From: WJKG01 sp964627305
Lineage (GTDB): Bacteria > Zixibacteria > MSB-5A5 > GN15 > FEB-12
DNA: 64,000 nucleotides
Direction: 5' to 3'
Assembly: GCA_964627305.1 (NCBI GenBank)
Contig: CAZVHP010000001.1
Location: 434,001-498,000 of the forward strand
Shown here: one piece after another, positions 1-8,825 of the stretch
Layout of the letters: each line of letters starts with the position of its first letter
Position numbering within the stretch: the stretch's first letter is position 1
Notes under the pieces: generated by a model
What the model was told of the DNA's origin: nothing
What the model saw: the letters and a program-made list of their open reading frames with translations, nothing else
The model's database searches: none
Translations under genes and position numbers: made by a program

Positions 1-2
1 CC

Positions 3-1226
3 CCCCCCGAGTTTGTCTCCCGCGTCCAGATCCCCGGCCGTCACCCCCTGCTCTTCCGGCTGATCTTCAGCAGCACCGCCTCTGACTTCGACATACGGCA
101 GGGCACCGAACGCGCCCGCTTGCTACTGGAATTCATCAGCCGCCTTCGTTCCACAGATGAATCCGACACAGTCGCCAACATCGAGGACAGCATCAAATTC
201 ACCATTGGCTTCCTTGACTCCCTTGAGATCGGCGCCCTGCTCACCGAACGCCAGGGCACCATCCTCGGCTTCAATCCTACCCTCGCCCGATGGCTCGGAG
301 ATAACCGCCCCGAGGGCAGCTTCCACAGCTTCGGTCGCCTGCTGCAGGCCGCCGATGGCAACGATCTCGTGGGTTTGTTCCAGGATTACTTTAATTCACC
401 GCTCAATCATCAAGAACCAATTGACCTTAAGCTCCCCGTCCGGCTGCCGGACCAAACCACCGCTGATCTCACCGTCGTCCGCCTCTCCTTCGACAGCGAT
501 GATCGCTCGGCCTGCTTCGCCCTCGTGCCTCATCGTGCCCCGGCAATGCCCGCCACCGGCAGCGCCGCCGGCGATGAGCAGTTCTGGGTCGATGCCGTCC
601 GCAAACTCCGCACCGCCGTCACTCAGGCCGGCAACGCTTCCGCCGAAATCGATACCCAAACCGCCGGTCAGCCGAGCGACACCTCCAACTCCGTCAAGCT
701 TCGACTTGACTCAAGCCTCAGCCAGGCCCGACACATGCTTGGAGACCTTGAGCACATGCTTGCCGTCACCAGTCAGCCCGGCCGGCATGAGGATGTCGAC
801 CTCAACGCCCTCATTGAAAGGGCCATGAACCGCCTGCGCCAGGACTACCCCGATGCCCGAATCACATGCCGCTTTGAAGCACTGCCAGTTGTCAGGAGCG
901 ATGCCGGCAAGATCGAGGCCGTCCTCGCCCATCTCATGCAGGCCGCCGCCCGCTCTAACCCGAAAGCACGGCTCAAATTCGACATCGGCGCCGAGTGTCA
1001 CGATGGCACCTGCCTGATAACTCTCACCGACAGCAACAAAAGCCTTGTCCAGAAACACAGCATATCCCGCTCTGACCAAAAGACAAGTACCGTCACGGAG
1101 TCTCTCGACACCAGCCTCGCTGTGGTCAGGCGCATGGTCGATTCGCTCGGCGGAGATATCTCTGTCAACTCCGAGAAGAACCGCTCCACCAGCATCCAGC
1201 TCATCTTTCCTACCCCCGCCCGATAA
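3..1226 (+). CDS. PAS/histidine-kinase-like protein, 5' truncated by window edge
   Basis: The reading frame is open from the window edge, so the N-terminus lies outside. The visible part contains a PAS-like segment (motif GALLTERQGTILGFNPTLAR) and a C-terminal GHKL ATPase-like fold ending in SLGGDISVNSE, as in sensor histidine kinases. The kinase core looks degenerate. No H-E-x-x-x-P phospho-acceptor box is visible, the N-box asparagine pair is replaced (HLMQAAARSN), and the DxGxG loop reads LTDSNKS. It may therefore be a pseudokinase or a signalling scaffold rather than an active kinase. It ends about 100 bases before yicC on the same strand. The family is fairly sure; loss of activity is inferred from motifs only. 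Confidence 0.6.
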   Translation, partial: PPEFVSRVQIPGRHPLLFRLIFSSTASDFDIRQGTERARLLLEFISRLRSTDESDTVANIEDSIKFTIGFLDSLEIGALLTERQGTILGFNPTLARWLGDNRPEGSFHSFGRLLQAADGNDLVGLFQDYFNSPLNHQEPIDLKLPVRLPDQTTADLTVVRLSFDSDDRSACFALVPHRAPAMPATGSAAGDEQFWVDAVRKLRTAVTQAGNASAEIDTQTAGQPSDTSNSVKLRLDSSLSQARHMLGDLEHMLAVTSQPGRHEDVDLNALIERAMNRLRQDYPDARITCRFEALPVVRSDAGKIEAVLAHLMQAAARSNPKARLKFDIGAECHDGTCLITLTDSNKSLVQKHSISRSDQKTSTVTESLDTSLAVVRRMVDSLGGDISVNSEKNRSTSIQLIFPTPAR

Positions 1227-1324
1227 CGTTTCCGTCACAAATGGCGGTATCCCAACATTATAGAGGTTGACAAAGACTGCCGGCAGGCGTTTCTTCCCCT
1301 TTGTTTTCCTAAGGTGAGGCCACT

Positions 1325-2200
1325 ATGTACTCGATGACCGGATTCGGCAAAGCCGAAGTCAAATCAAAACTCGGCACCTTTACGGTCGAGATGAACAGCG
1401 TCAATAACCGCTATCTGGAATTGTCCCCGCGGTTACCCCGCCAGTTCTTCTCGCTCGAGGCCCGCGTTCGCGAAGAGATATCCTCGATACTCAGCCGCGG
1501 CAAGGTCCACATCTATGTCGCCTTCGATGAGCCGCAGGATGCCCCCGGCCGTTACCGACTCAACAGGGCCGCCGCCCGGGCCTACTATCAGGAACTCGAG
1601 GCGATCCACAAGGAACTCGGTCTCGTTCACGAGATCAGCCTGCAGGATTTGCTCATTCTCCCCGATGTCACCAGTCCCGAACGCCTGTCTGTCGATGAGG
1701 AGGAGTATTGGCCGCCGCTGCAGAAGGCGATCGCGGCCGCTGTCGCCGCCTTGGTACGGATGCGCAAACGTGAGGGAGCCACTCTCGCCAAAGATATGCG
1801 CCAGCGTCTCAAGAAGATAGAGACACTCACCCGGCAGGTCGAAATCGCCGCCCCAAAGATGGTCGAGACCTACCGCGACAAGATCCGTACCCGCATCCAG
1901 CAACTCATGGATGCTCCCATACCCGATCAGGAGCGACTCGAGGAAGAGATCGCCCTGCACGCCGAGAAAACCGATGTCGCCGAGGAGTGTGTCCGCCTCA
2001 GAAGTCACATCGGCGAATACCGACGTGCCCTCGGACTGAAAGAACCCTCCGGCAAACGGCTCAACTTCATCCTGCAGGAAATGAACCGCGAGGCCAACAC
2101 CATCGCCTCCAAAACATCGCTGCCGGAAATCGCCGCAACTGTGATCTCCGTAAAAGAAGAAATAGAGCGCCTGCGAGAGCAGGTCCAGAATGTCGAATAA
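1325..2200 (+). CDS. yicC: YicC/YloC family endoribonuclease
   Basis: The 291-residue protein has the family's usual length. It opens with MYSMTGFGKAE and the motif SVNNRYLELSPRLPR (YicC N-terminal domain, about residues 1-155), and has the C-terminal DUF1732 signature KTDVAEECVRLRSHI near residues 217-231. YicC/YloC proteins are cytoplasmic RNases involved in RNA turnover and often sit next to gmk, as here. The start is ATG with an upstream AAGGTGAGG-type ribosome site. A TTGACA hexamer at 1267-1272 could be a -35 box, but no good -10 follows at 17 bases. Confidence 0.93.
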   Translation: MYSMTGFGKAEVKSKLGTFTVEMNSVNNRYLELSPRLPRQFFSLEARVREEISSILSRGKVHIYVAFDEPQDAPGRYRLNRAAARAYYQELEAIHKELGLVHEISLQDLLILPDVTSPERLSVDEEEYWPPLQKAIAAAVAALVRMRKREGATLAKDMRQRLKKIETLTRQVEIAAPKMVETYRDKIRTRIQQLMDAPIPDQERLEEEIALHAEKTDVAEECVRLRSHIGEYRRALGLKEPSGKRLNFILQEMNREANTIASKTSLPEIAATVISVKEEIERLREQVQNVE

Positions 2201-2224
2201 GCTTCACTGCGAGCGCCATATATA

Positions 2225-2848
2225 ATGAGCAAGGCCGACAAAGGCAGAATAGTCATCATCTCCTCACCATCGGGGGGCGGCAAGACCTCCATTTGCCGCA
2301 AATTGCTCAGCCCCGCCCGCCGCAAACAGGGCTGGCGCTTCTCCATCAGCTACACCACCCGTCAGCCGCGCGCCAACGAACGCAGCGGCCGCGAGTACCA
2401 TTTCGTCTCCGATCAGCAATTCACAGCCCTCAAGAAAAAGGGTGCCTTCGCCGAGGATTGCCGCGTTCACCTCTACCGGTACGGGACCCCGCGTGATCCC
2501 TTGGAGCAAACCCTCACCAAAGGCGGTGTGATGATCCTCGACGTCGATGTCCAGGGTGCCCGCAAGCTCAAGAAAGAGTACCCGCAGGCTATCACTGTCT
2601 TTGTCCTGCCCCCGTCCAAATGCGAATTGCATCGCCGACTCAGCCGTCGCGGCACCGAAACCGCCGCCCAGCTTGCCGTCCGACGCGAAAACGCCCGCAA
2701 GGAAATGAAGCTCTATCGACGTTTCGAATATACCGTTATTAATGATAATCTCACCGACGCCGTCAAACGGGTTCTGGCGATCATCGAAAGCCATCCCTGT
2801 CGGACCGAGAATATCCCCAGGGAACAAATCGAAAACATCATCGGTTGA
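2225..2848 (+). CDS. gmk: guanylate kinase
   Basis: This enzyme phosphorylates GMP to GDP with ATP in nucleotide salvage. The P-loop is SSPSGGGKTS (about residues 14-23). The GMP-binding region has YTTRQPRANERSGREYHFVS, and ILDVDVQGARKLK marks the nucleotide core. The length of 207 residues is typical. It lies 24 bases after yicC and 27 bases before rpoZ in a yicC-gmk-rpoZ run that is widely conserved in bacteria, which indicates one transcript. Confidence 0.96.
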   Translation: MSKADKGRIVIISSPSGGGKTSICRKLLSPARRKQGWRFSISYTTRQPRANERSGREYHFVSDQQFTALKKKGAFAEDCRVHLYRYGTPRDPLEQTLTKGGVMILDVDVQGARKLKKEYPQAITVFVLPPSKCELHRRLSRRGTETAAQLAVRRENARKEMKLYRRFEYTVINDNLTDAVKRVLAIIESHPCRTENIPREQIENIIG

Positions 2849-2875
2849 ATACACGCGTAACAGGCAGGAGGTTCA

Positions 2876-3103
2876 ATGGAAAAATTCCCCATTGAAGAAC
2901 TTGAGAAACTAGGGCTGAACAACTACGAGGCCGTCATTGTGGCTGCAAAACACGCCCGAAATCTCAACGCCCGGCGGCTCGAAAAGCTGCAAATGCTCGA
3001 GGAAGACCCCTCGCTCGATATCGATGCTCGCAAGATTACTGCGGTTGCCCTTAAAGATGTTCTGGACGGAAAGGTAAAGTTTGTGCGCTCCGATTCGATG
3101 TAA
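2876..3103 (+). CDS. rpoZ: DNA-directed RNA polymerase omega subunit
   Basis: This small protein (75 residues) contains the omega pattern NNYEAVIVAAKHARNLNARR followed by KITAVALKDVLDGKV. Omega binds the beta-prime subunit and helps assemble RNA polymerase. Its position directly after gmk supports the call, because gmk-rpoZ adjacency is common. The ribosome site GGCAGGAGG lies just upstream of the ATG. The sequence is on the short side and the N-terminal half is diverged, but the helical core is recognisable. Confidence 0.85.
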   Translation: MEKFPIEELEKLGLNNYEAVIVAAKHARNLNARRLEKLQMLEEDPSLDIDARKITAVALKDVLDGKVKFVRSDSM

Positions 3104-3142
3104 TAGCTAAAACGCTATTCATCCGAATCGTGAAGGGCACAC

Positions 3143-5449
3143 ATGGCCAGAAATCTGCTGATCGTCGAGTCGCCGGCCAAGACACGAACACTGAGTCGCA
3201 TCCTCGGCAAGGATTTCAATATCCTTGCCACCCTCGGGCACATTCGCGACCTGCCCAAATCCAAACTCGGCATAGAACCCGAAAACAACTTCTCCCTCGA
3301 TTACCAGCCCGTCAAGGGCAAGGATGACATCCTCGCCGAACTGGAGAAGGCCGCACGCGGGGCAGATACCGTTTTCCTCGCCCCCGACCCCGACCGCGAG
3401 GGAGAGGCTATCGCATGGCATGTGGCCAGCCAACTCGAAAACGTCACCTCCGCCAGCCTCAAACGTGTCACCTTCAACGAAATCACTGAACCGGCTGTCC
3501 GCGAGGCTATCGCCAACCCGCGTGAACTCAACCTGAACAAGGTCAACGCCCAGCAGGCACGCCGCGCCCTCGACCGCCTCGTCGGCTATACCGTCTCCCC
3601 ATTCCTCTGGAAAACCATCGCTCGCAACCTCTCAGCCGGACGCGTCCAGTCCGTCGCCCTCAGACTCGTCTGTGAACGAGAGGCCGAGATTACCGCCTTC
3701 AACCCCCAGGAATACTGGAATCTGGAGGTTGTCCTCACCAGAGGCAAGTCCCGACCATTCACCGCCCGGCTCCACAGGGTCGATGGCAAAACCGTCGTAA
3801 AGGTCGGCGAACACGGCAAAAGCAAGATCACCATCTCATCCAAAGACGACATGGCCGAACTGACCAACCGGCTCTCCGACACCACACTGCGTGTGGCCGA
3901 GGTCACCACCACCAAACGCCGACGGCAGCCAGCACCACCCTTCATTACATCCACCCTGCAGCAGGATGCCGCCCGCAAGCTCGGTTTCTCGCCCAAACAG
4001 ACCATGAGCATTGCCCAGAGCCTTTACGAGGGCGTCGATATGGGCGGCGATGGCCCCACCGGTCTGATCACCTATATGCGCACCGACTCGGTGCGCGTCT
4101 CCGATCAGGCCATTCAGGCTGTCAGAGTCTATCTTCAGGCCGAGTACGGCCCCGAATATGTCCCGTCAGCACCCGCTAAACACGGCCCGAAGAAGACCGC
4201 GCAGGACGCCCACGAGGCCATCCGGCCCACATACCTCGATCGCCCCCCGCAAGCCGTACGAAAGCTGCTCAAACGCAATGAATACCGCCTGTATAAACTC
4301 ATCTGGGAACGTTTCCTCGCCAGCCAGATGAAACCCGCCGAGTTCGAGGTAACCACCGCCACCATCGATGCTGCCACGCTCACCCTGAGAGCCTCGGCCC
4401 AAAGACAGGTGTTCGACGGATTCCTCAAGGTCTATCAGGAATCAAGCGACTCCGACGAGCAGACCGATGAAGCCACGTCGCGCCTGCCCAGGCTCGCGAC
4501 CGGCGACACGCTGGCAATCAAGAGCCTCAATCCGGTCCAGTCTTTCACCAAGCCGCCCGCTCGTTTCTCCGAGGCCTCCCTCGTTCGGCAACTCGAGAAG
4601 GACGGTATCGGCCGACCCTCAACATACGCCAGTATTATCTCCACCCTCAAAGACCGTCGCTACGTCGAATTGATCGAACGCCGCCTTCAGCCCACCGACC
4701 TCGGTGATGCCGTCAACCGCATTCTCGTCGACAACTTCCCCGATCTGTTCAATGTCAGCTTCACCGCCGACATGGAGCTGCAACTCGATCAGGTCGAAGC
4801 GGGGGACTACGACTGGGTGTGCCTGCTCGCCGACTTCTACGGCCCTTTTATGGATACCATTGCTGATCTGGGACACCGAACCGCCGAAATCAAGAAATCC
4901 CTGACCGAAATGACCGACGAAACCTGTGACAAGTGTGGTCAGCCAATGATTATCAAATGGGGTCGCAACGGCCGCTTTCTGGCCTGCTCTGCCTATCCCG
5001 AATGCCGCAGCACCCGGCCACTGCCCGAAGAACAGGAACGCAACAAGACCAACGAAATCTGCGAGAAGTGCGGCTCCCCCATGATCATCAAGGTCGGACG
5101 GTTCGGCCGCTTCATGGCGTGCTCTGCTTACCCTGAATGCAAGAACACCAAACCGGTCACCCTTGACATGCATTGCCCAAAGCCAGGCTGTTCCGGCAAG
5201 GTCATTGAGCGCCAGACCCGCTCCAAACGCCTCTTCTACGGCTGCTCCAACTACCCGCGTTGCGACTTCGCCAGCTGGGACCTGCCCGTCGACAAACCTT
5301 GCCCCGTCTGCGGTCATGACTACATGGTCCTCAAAAACACCAAAGCCAGGGGAGAGCACTATCGGTGCCCTGAGTGCAAACACACTATGGATATCCCCAC
5401 CGAACAGACCGAACACCAGGCCCGCCGACAACCCCAGCGCGTCGGGTAG
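3143..5449 (+). CDS. topA: DNA topoisomerase I (type IA)
   Basis: The enzyme relaxes negative supercoils through a 5'-phosphotyrosine intermediate. The TOPRIM domain starts at the N-terminus (LLIVESPAKTRTL; acidic triad PDPDREGEAIAWH). The active-site tyrosine is Tyr311 in GLITYMRTDSVRVS. The C-terminal region carries four tetra-cysteine zinc ribbons, beginning with CDKCGQPMII, CEKCGSPMII, CPKPGCSGKV and CPVCGHDYMV. The 768 residues fit the family. Gene order topA, xerC, hslV, hslU follows; a terminator separates topA from xerC. Confidence 0.97.
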   Translation: MARNLLIVESPAKTRTLSRILGKDFNILATLGHIRDLPKSKLGIEPENNFSLDYQPVKGKDDILAELEKAARGADTVFLAPDPDREGEAIAWHVASQLENVTSASLKRVTFNEITEPAVREAIANPRELNLNKVNAQQARRALDRLVGYTVSPFLWKTIARNLSAGRVQSVALRLVCEREAEITAFNPQEYWNLEVVLTRGKSRPFTARLHRVDGKTVVKVGEHGKSKITISSKDDMAELTNRLSDTTLRVAEVTTTKRRRQPAPPFITSTLQQDAARKLGFSPKQTMSIAQSLYEGVDMGGDGPTGLITYMRTDSVRVSDQAIQAVRVYLQAEYGPEYVPSAPAKHGPKKTAQDAHEAIRPTYLDRPPQAVRKLLKRNEYRLYKLIWERFLASQMKPAEFEVTTATIDAATLTLRASAQRQVFDGFLKVYQESSDSDEQTDEATSRLPRLATGDTLAIKSLNPVQSFTKPPARFSEASLVRQLEKDGIGRPSTYASIISTLKDRRYVELIERRLQPTDLGDAVNRILVDNFPDLFNVSFTADMELQLDQVEAGDYDWVCLLADFYGPFMDTIADLGHRTAEIKKSLTEMTDETCDKCGQPMIIKWGRNGRFLACSAYPECRSTRPLPEEQERNKTNEICEKCGSPMIIKVGRFGRFMACSAYPECKNTKPVTLDMHCPKPGCSGKVIERQTRSKRLFYGCSNYPRCDFASWDLPVDKPCPVCGHDYMVLKNTKARGEHYRCPECKHTMDIPTEQTEHQARRQPQRVG

Positions 5450-5483
5450 ATCGATTACCCGATCAGCGATACCAAATGCCAGA

Positions 5484-5523
5484 AGCCGGGCACAGGTTAA
5501 ATTTGACCTGTCCCGGCTTTTTC
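5484..5523 (+). terminator. rho-independent terminator after topA
   Basis: The arms GCCGGG and CCCGGC enclose a second helix (ACAGGT with ACCTGT) and a short loop, and are followed by five T residues. It sits 35 bases after the topA stop and just before xerC. Confidence 0.85.
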
Positions 5524-5537
5524 GATACCATGACGTT

Positions 5538-6455
5538 ATGCTGACCATCGCCCTGAGAGATTACCTCGAATCGCTCACGACCGAACGGGGCCTGTCACCC
5601 AACACGGTCGCCGCGTATCAACGCGACCTCAAGCCCTGGGTAATGCACCTTGAGAATCAATGGGCGCTCACTCCCTCTGCCAAACGAAACGATCCCGTCC
5701 TGCTGCGGGTATTCATCCGCCGACGGCTCGAGCAGAACATCTCCAACCGCTCGCTTGCCCGGTTCCTCTCCGCAGTATCAGGATTCCAGAAGTATCTGCA
5801 GCGACACGGCTGGCCCGACGATGTCATCTTCCGTCTCCCGCGCATGAAAACACCCAGGCGCATCCCCGGCTTCATCTCGCAGGCCGATGCCCGGCGACTG
5901 ATCGACCCCGCCACCCCCGCCGATTCCACACGCAACCGCTTTCTCTGCTGGCGCGACTACACCATCGTCGCTTTGCTCTACGCTACCGGCATCCGTCGTG
6001 AGGAACTCGCCCGGCTTCGCCTGCCCGATATCGACCGCTCCCGCGGCCTGATCTCAGTGCTGGGCAAGGGCAACAAACGGCGCGAGGTCCCCGTCGGAAC
6101 AGAAGCCATGCACGATCTGGACCGTTATCTTGACGAGCGACATCAGTTCCTCAGCACGCGAACAACACCAACTCCCGCCGTGTTCCTCAACCGAGATGGT
6201 CAACAGCTCAGCCAGCGCTCCATCAACCGCATTGTGCGCGCCTTCGCCGCAAGGGCAGGACTGGACGTCACCCCCCACGCACTGCGCCACTCTTTCGCCA
6301 CCCACTTGCTGGAGAACGGGGCCAGCCTGATGCTGATCAAGGAAATACTTGGTCACGCCTCCCTGACCACGACCCAGAAATATACTCACGTGACCGCTGA
6401 GACCATGAAACAGGTGTTCAATGCCGCCCACCCGCGATCGGGCCGCAAAGACTGA
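5538..6455 (+). CDS. xerC: tyrosine recombinase XerC
   Basis: This site-specific recombinase (305 residues) resolves chromosome dimers at dif. It has an N-terminal SAM-like core-binding domain (LTTERGLSPNTVAAYQRDL) and a catalytic domain with the full tyrosine-recombinase set: Arg in YATGIRREELARL, HxxR in HALRHSFATH, and the LGHAS histidine followed by the nucleophile in TTTQKYTHV. The frame is open far upstream into topA, but the ATG at 5538 lies just after the terminator and matches the family's N-terminus. It is followed by hslV and hslU as in the Bacillus codV-clpQ-clpY arrangement, so this is a housekeeping Xer protein and not a phage integrase. Confidence 0.92.
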   Translation: MLTIALRDYLESLTTERGLSPNTVAAYQRDLKPWVMHLENQWALTPSAKRNDPVLLRVFIRRRLEQNISNRSLARFLSAVSGFQKYLQRHGWPDDVIFRLPRMKTPRRIPGFISQADARRLIDPATPADSTRNRFLCWRDYTIVALLYATGIRREELARLRLPDIDRSRGLISVLGKGNKRREVPVGTEAMHDLDRYLDERHQFLSTRTTPTPAVFLNRDGQQLSQRSINRIVRAFAARAGLDVTPHALRHSFATHLLENGASLMLIKEILGHASLTTTQKYTHVTAETMKQVFNAAHPRSGRKD

Positions 6456-6473
6456 TTAACCGGAGTTGTCAAT

Positions 6474-7013
6474 ATGACTAAGGTACACGCCACCACCATT
6501 ATCGGACTCATCCACAACGGCCGCGCCGCTATGGCCGGCGACGGGCAGGTCACGTTCGACGACACCGTCATGAAAACACAGGCAGTCAAGATTCGCACCA
6601 TGCGCGATGATACCATCCTCGCCGGCTTTGCCGGGGCCGCCGCCGATGCCCTCGCGCTGTTTGAACTGCTCGAGAAAAAGATAGATGAGTTCTCCGGCAA
6701 CCTCCGCCGAGCCGTCGTCGAACTGGCCAAGGAGTGGCGCACCGACAAACTCCTGCGCCACCTCGAGGCCATCATCGCCGTCACCGACAAAGAGCGCATC
6801 TTTCTGGTCAGCGGCAACGGCGACGTCATCGAACCCGATGACGGCATCATCTGCATCGGCTCCGGCGGCCCCTACGCCCTCGCCGCCGCCCGAGCCATGA
6901 TCCAGACCAACCCCAAGCTCACCGCCGATACCATCGCCGTGCGCTCTCTTGAGATCGCTGCCGATATCTGCGTCTATACCAACCATAATATCACCGTCAA
7001 GACGATCAAATGA
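6474..7013 (+). CDS. hslV: ATP-dependent protease peptidase subunit HslV
   Basis: This is the proteolytic subunit of the HslVU (ClpQY) chamber protease. Removal of a six-residue propeptide (MTKVHA) would expose the N-terminal threonine nucleophile of TTIIGLIHNG. Further family motifs are AMAGDGQVTF and the ICIGSGGPYALAAARA segment. The 179 residues are typical. The stop overlaps the hslU start by four bases (ATGA), so the two are translationally coupled. Confidence 0.97.
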   Translation: MTKVHATTIIGLIHNGRAAMAGDGQVTFDDTVMKTQAVKIRTMRDDTILAGFAGAAADALALFELLEKKIDEFSGNLRRAVVELAKEWRTDKLLRHLEAIIAVTDKERIFLVSGNGDVIEPDDGIICIGSGGPYALAAARAMIQTNPKLTADTIAVRSLEIAADICVYTNHNITVKTIK

Positions 7014-8350
7014 CTGAAGAATACCTGACCCCCAAAGAAATCGTCGCCCATCTCGACAAGTACATTATCGGGCAGGCCCAGGCCAAGAAATCCGTCGCCA
7101 TCGCCCTGCGCAACCGCTGGCGCCGCCAGAAAGCCAATGAAGAAATGCGCGCCGAGATCATGCCCAATAATATCATCATGATCGGCCCCACCGGCGTCGG
7201 CAAGACCGAAATCGCCCGACGGCTCGCCGATATGGCCCGCGCGCCCTTTCTCAAAGTCGAGGCCTCCAAGTTTACCGAGGTCGGCTACGTCGGTCGCGAT
7301 GTCGAATCCATGGCCCGCGACCTTGTCGATATCGGCGTCAACATGGTCAAAAGAGAGTACCACGAAAAAGTCAAGGGACGTGCCGAAAGGAATACCACCG
7401 AACGCCTCCTCGACCTGCTCCTCGGCCCCGAAAAAGGGGAGACCCCCGAGACTCCTGCACCATCCGCCGGTGCTGAGTCGACCCGCGACAAGTTCCGCCG
7501 CCTCCTCGACGAGGGCAAACTCGACCATCGCGAGGTCGAACTCGAAACCCCCCAGAGCCAGTTTCCCGTCATCGAAATCTTCTCGCCCTCCGGCATGGAA
7601 GAACTCGGCGCCAACTTCCAGGAGCTGTTCTCCGGCCTGATGCCCAAAACCACCAAACGCCGCAAGATGTCTGTCAAAGACGCCCGCAAATTCATCTTCG
7701 GCCAGGAACTCGACCGCCTCGTCAGCACCGATGACGTCATCGCCGAGGCCCTCGAACGCGTCCAGGACAGCGGTATCGTCTTCATCGATGAAATCGACAA
7801 AGTCGTCGGCGACAACAGCCGCACCGGCCCCGATGTCAGCCGCGAGGGCGTCCAGCGCGACATTCTCCCCATCGTCGAAGGCTGCGCCGTCACCACCAAG
7901 TACGGCATGATCCGCACCGATCACATCCTGTTCATCGCCGCCGGCGCCTTCCACTCTTCCAGCCCCTCCGACCTCATTCCGGAGCTTCAGGGACGCTTCC
8001 CCATCCGTGTCGAGCTGGACTCGCTCACCGCCGAGGACTTCGAACGCATCCTCGTCGAACCCAGAGCCTCCCTGGTCAAACAGTACCAGGCCCTCATGGA
8101 AACCGAGGGCATCGCCCTTGAGTTCAGCTCCGGAAGCATTCGCAGAATCGCGGAGTTCGCCGAACAGGTGAACAAAAGCTCCGAGAATATCGGTGCCCGA
8201 AGACTCCAGACGGTTCTGTCGACTCTTCTGGAAGATATCCTGTTCGACCCGCCCACCGACAAGAAGGAGGTGCGCATCTCAAGGACACAGGTGGAAAACC
8301 GTCTGTCCGAGATCATCGAGGACGAGGACCTCAGCCGGTATATTCTGTAG
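7010..8350 (+). CDS. hslU: ATP-dependent protease ATPase subunit HslU
   Basis: This AAA+ unfoldase feeds substrates to HslV. Walker A is GPTGVGKTE (residues 59-67), followed by the KVEASKFTEVGYVGRDVES pore region. Walker B is IVFIDEIDKV, and sensor/arginine-finger segments include PELQGRFPIRVEL. The C-terminus ends DLSRYIL, the conserved tail that docks into HslV. Its length of 446 residues matches the family. The assembly gap begins 25 bases after its stop, so any following operon gene (codY in Bacillus) cannot be assessed. Confidence 0.97.
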   Translation: MTEEYLTPKEIVAHLDKYIIGQAQAKKSVAIALRNRWRRQKANEEMRAEIMPNNIIMIGPTGVGKTEIARRLADMARAPFLKVEASKFTEVGYVGRDVESMARDLVDIGVNMVKREYHEKVKGRAERNTTERLLDLLLGPEKGETPETPAPSAGAESTRDKFRRLLDEGKLDHREVELETPQSQFPVIEIFSPSGMEELGANFQELFSGLMPKTTKRRKMSVKDARKFIFGQELDRLVSTDDVIAEALERVQDSGIVFIDEIDKVVGDNSRTGPDVSREGVQRDILPIVEGCAVTTKYGMIRTDHILFIAAGAFHSSSPSDLIPELQGRFPIRVELDSLTAEDFERILVEPRASLVKQYQALMETEGIALEFSSGSIRRIAEFAEQVNKSSENIGARRLQTVLSTLLEDILFDPPTDKKEVRISRTQVENRLSEIIEDEDLSRYIL

Positions 8351-8360
8351 GGCCTCCCGT

Positions 8361-8654
8361 CCGTGGGCGGCAGGCNNNNNNNNNNNNNNNNNNNNNNNNN
8401 NNNNNNNNNNNNNNNNNNNNNNNNNNNNNNNNNNNNNNNNNNNNNNNNNNNNNNNNNNNNNNNNNNNNNNNNNNNCCATGATCTCGTCACAACACTTACA
8501 CCGAGCGCCTCCCGCAGGGTGGGTGTCCTTCTCGCAAGCTGGCAGATCATCAACCCCGTGCCACCACCTCACTACGCGTTCAACCGTAGGGCGGAATGCC
8601 AATGGCGTTCCGCCACTGCAAGCCGACGAACGAGAATGGCAGAACCCCGAAGAC
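8361..8654 (+). repeat. hairpin-rich dispersed repeat, copy A (interrupted by gap)
   Basis: The 15 bases 8361-8375 and the segment 8476-8654 match the intact copy at 11095-11306 in the same order and orientation. Hairpin arms GGCGGAATGCC (8590-8600) and GGCGTTCCGCC (8604-8614) close on a three-base loop. The gap begins in the middle of a second hairpin whose complete form is seen at 11103-11121. Stretches such as the one starting CCATGATCTCGTCACAACAC are nearly identical between copies. Confidence 0.8.
8376..8475. other. assembly gap of 100 N
   Basis: A run of exactly 100 N is the usual placeholder for a gap of unknown size. It interrupts the copy A repeat. Comparison with copy B suggests as few as 16 real bases could be missing, but extra repeat units may also have been lost. 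Confidence 0.98.
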
Positions 8655-8825
8655 GGGCAATCAAACGCATACGGAGGCGCAACAGAATGGCTCAGGAACA
8701 TTCTCTCGGCTGATACGTTTTTGACAACAGAAAGAGATCGAGAGAAGCGACCAACCCCTCCGACATCCTGCGACATACCACCCCTGCCTGATCTCGATAG
8801 CGACAACCGATTGCTGCGAGGATCT

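Noticed and set aside
5163..5537. Longer xerC frame running back into topA
   Set aside because: The extension overlaps the end of topA and its terminator; the ATG at 5538 fits the recombinase N-terminus.
5538..6455. Phage integrase marking an integrated element
   Set aside because: The recombinase lies in a housekeeping order with hslVU; no attachment repeats or phage genes nearby.
6974..7954. Minus-strand frame of 326 residues opposite hslU
   Set aside because: Low-complexity antisense translation of a conserved gene.
8193..8825. Open frame across the N gap joined to copB
   Set aside because: It overlaps hslU in another frame, runs through undefined bases and repeat sequence, and would give an abnormally long ATPase.
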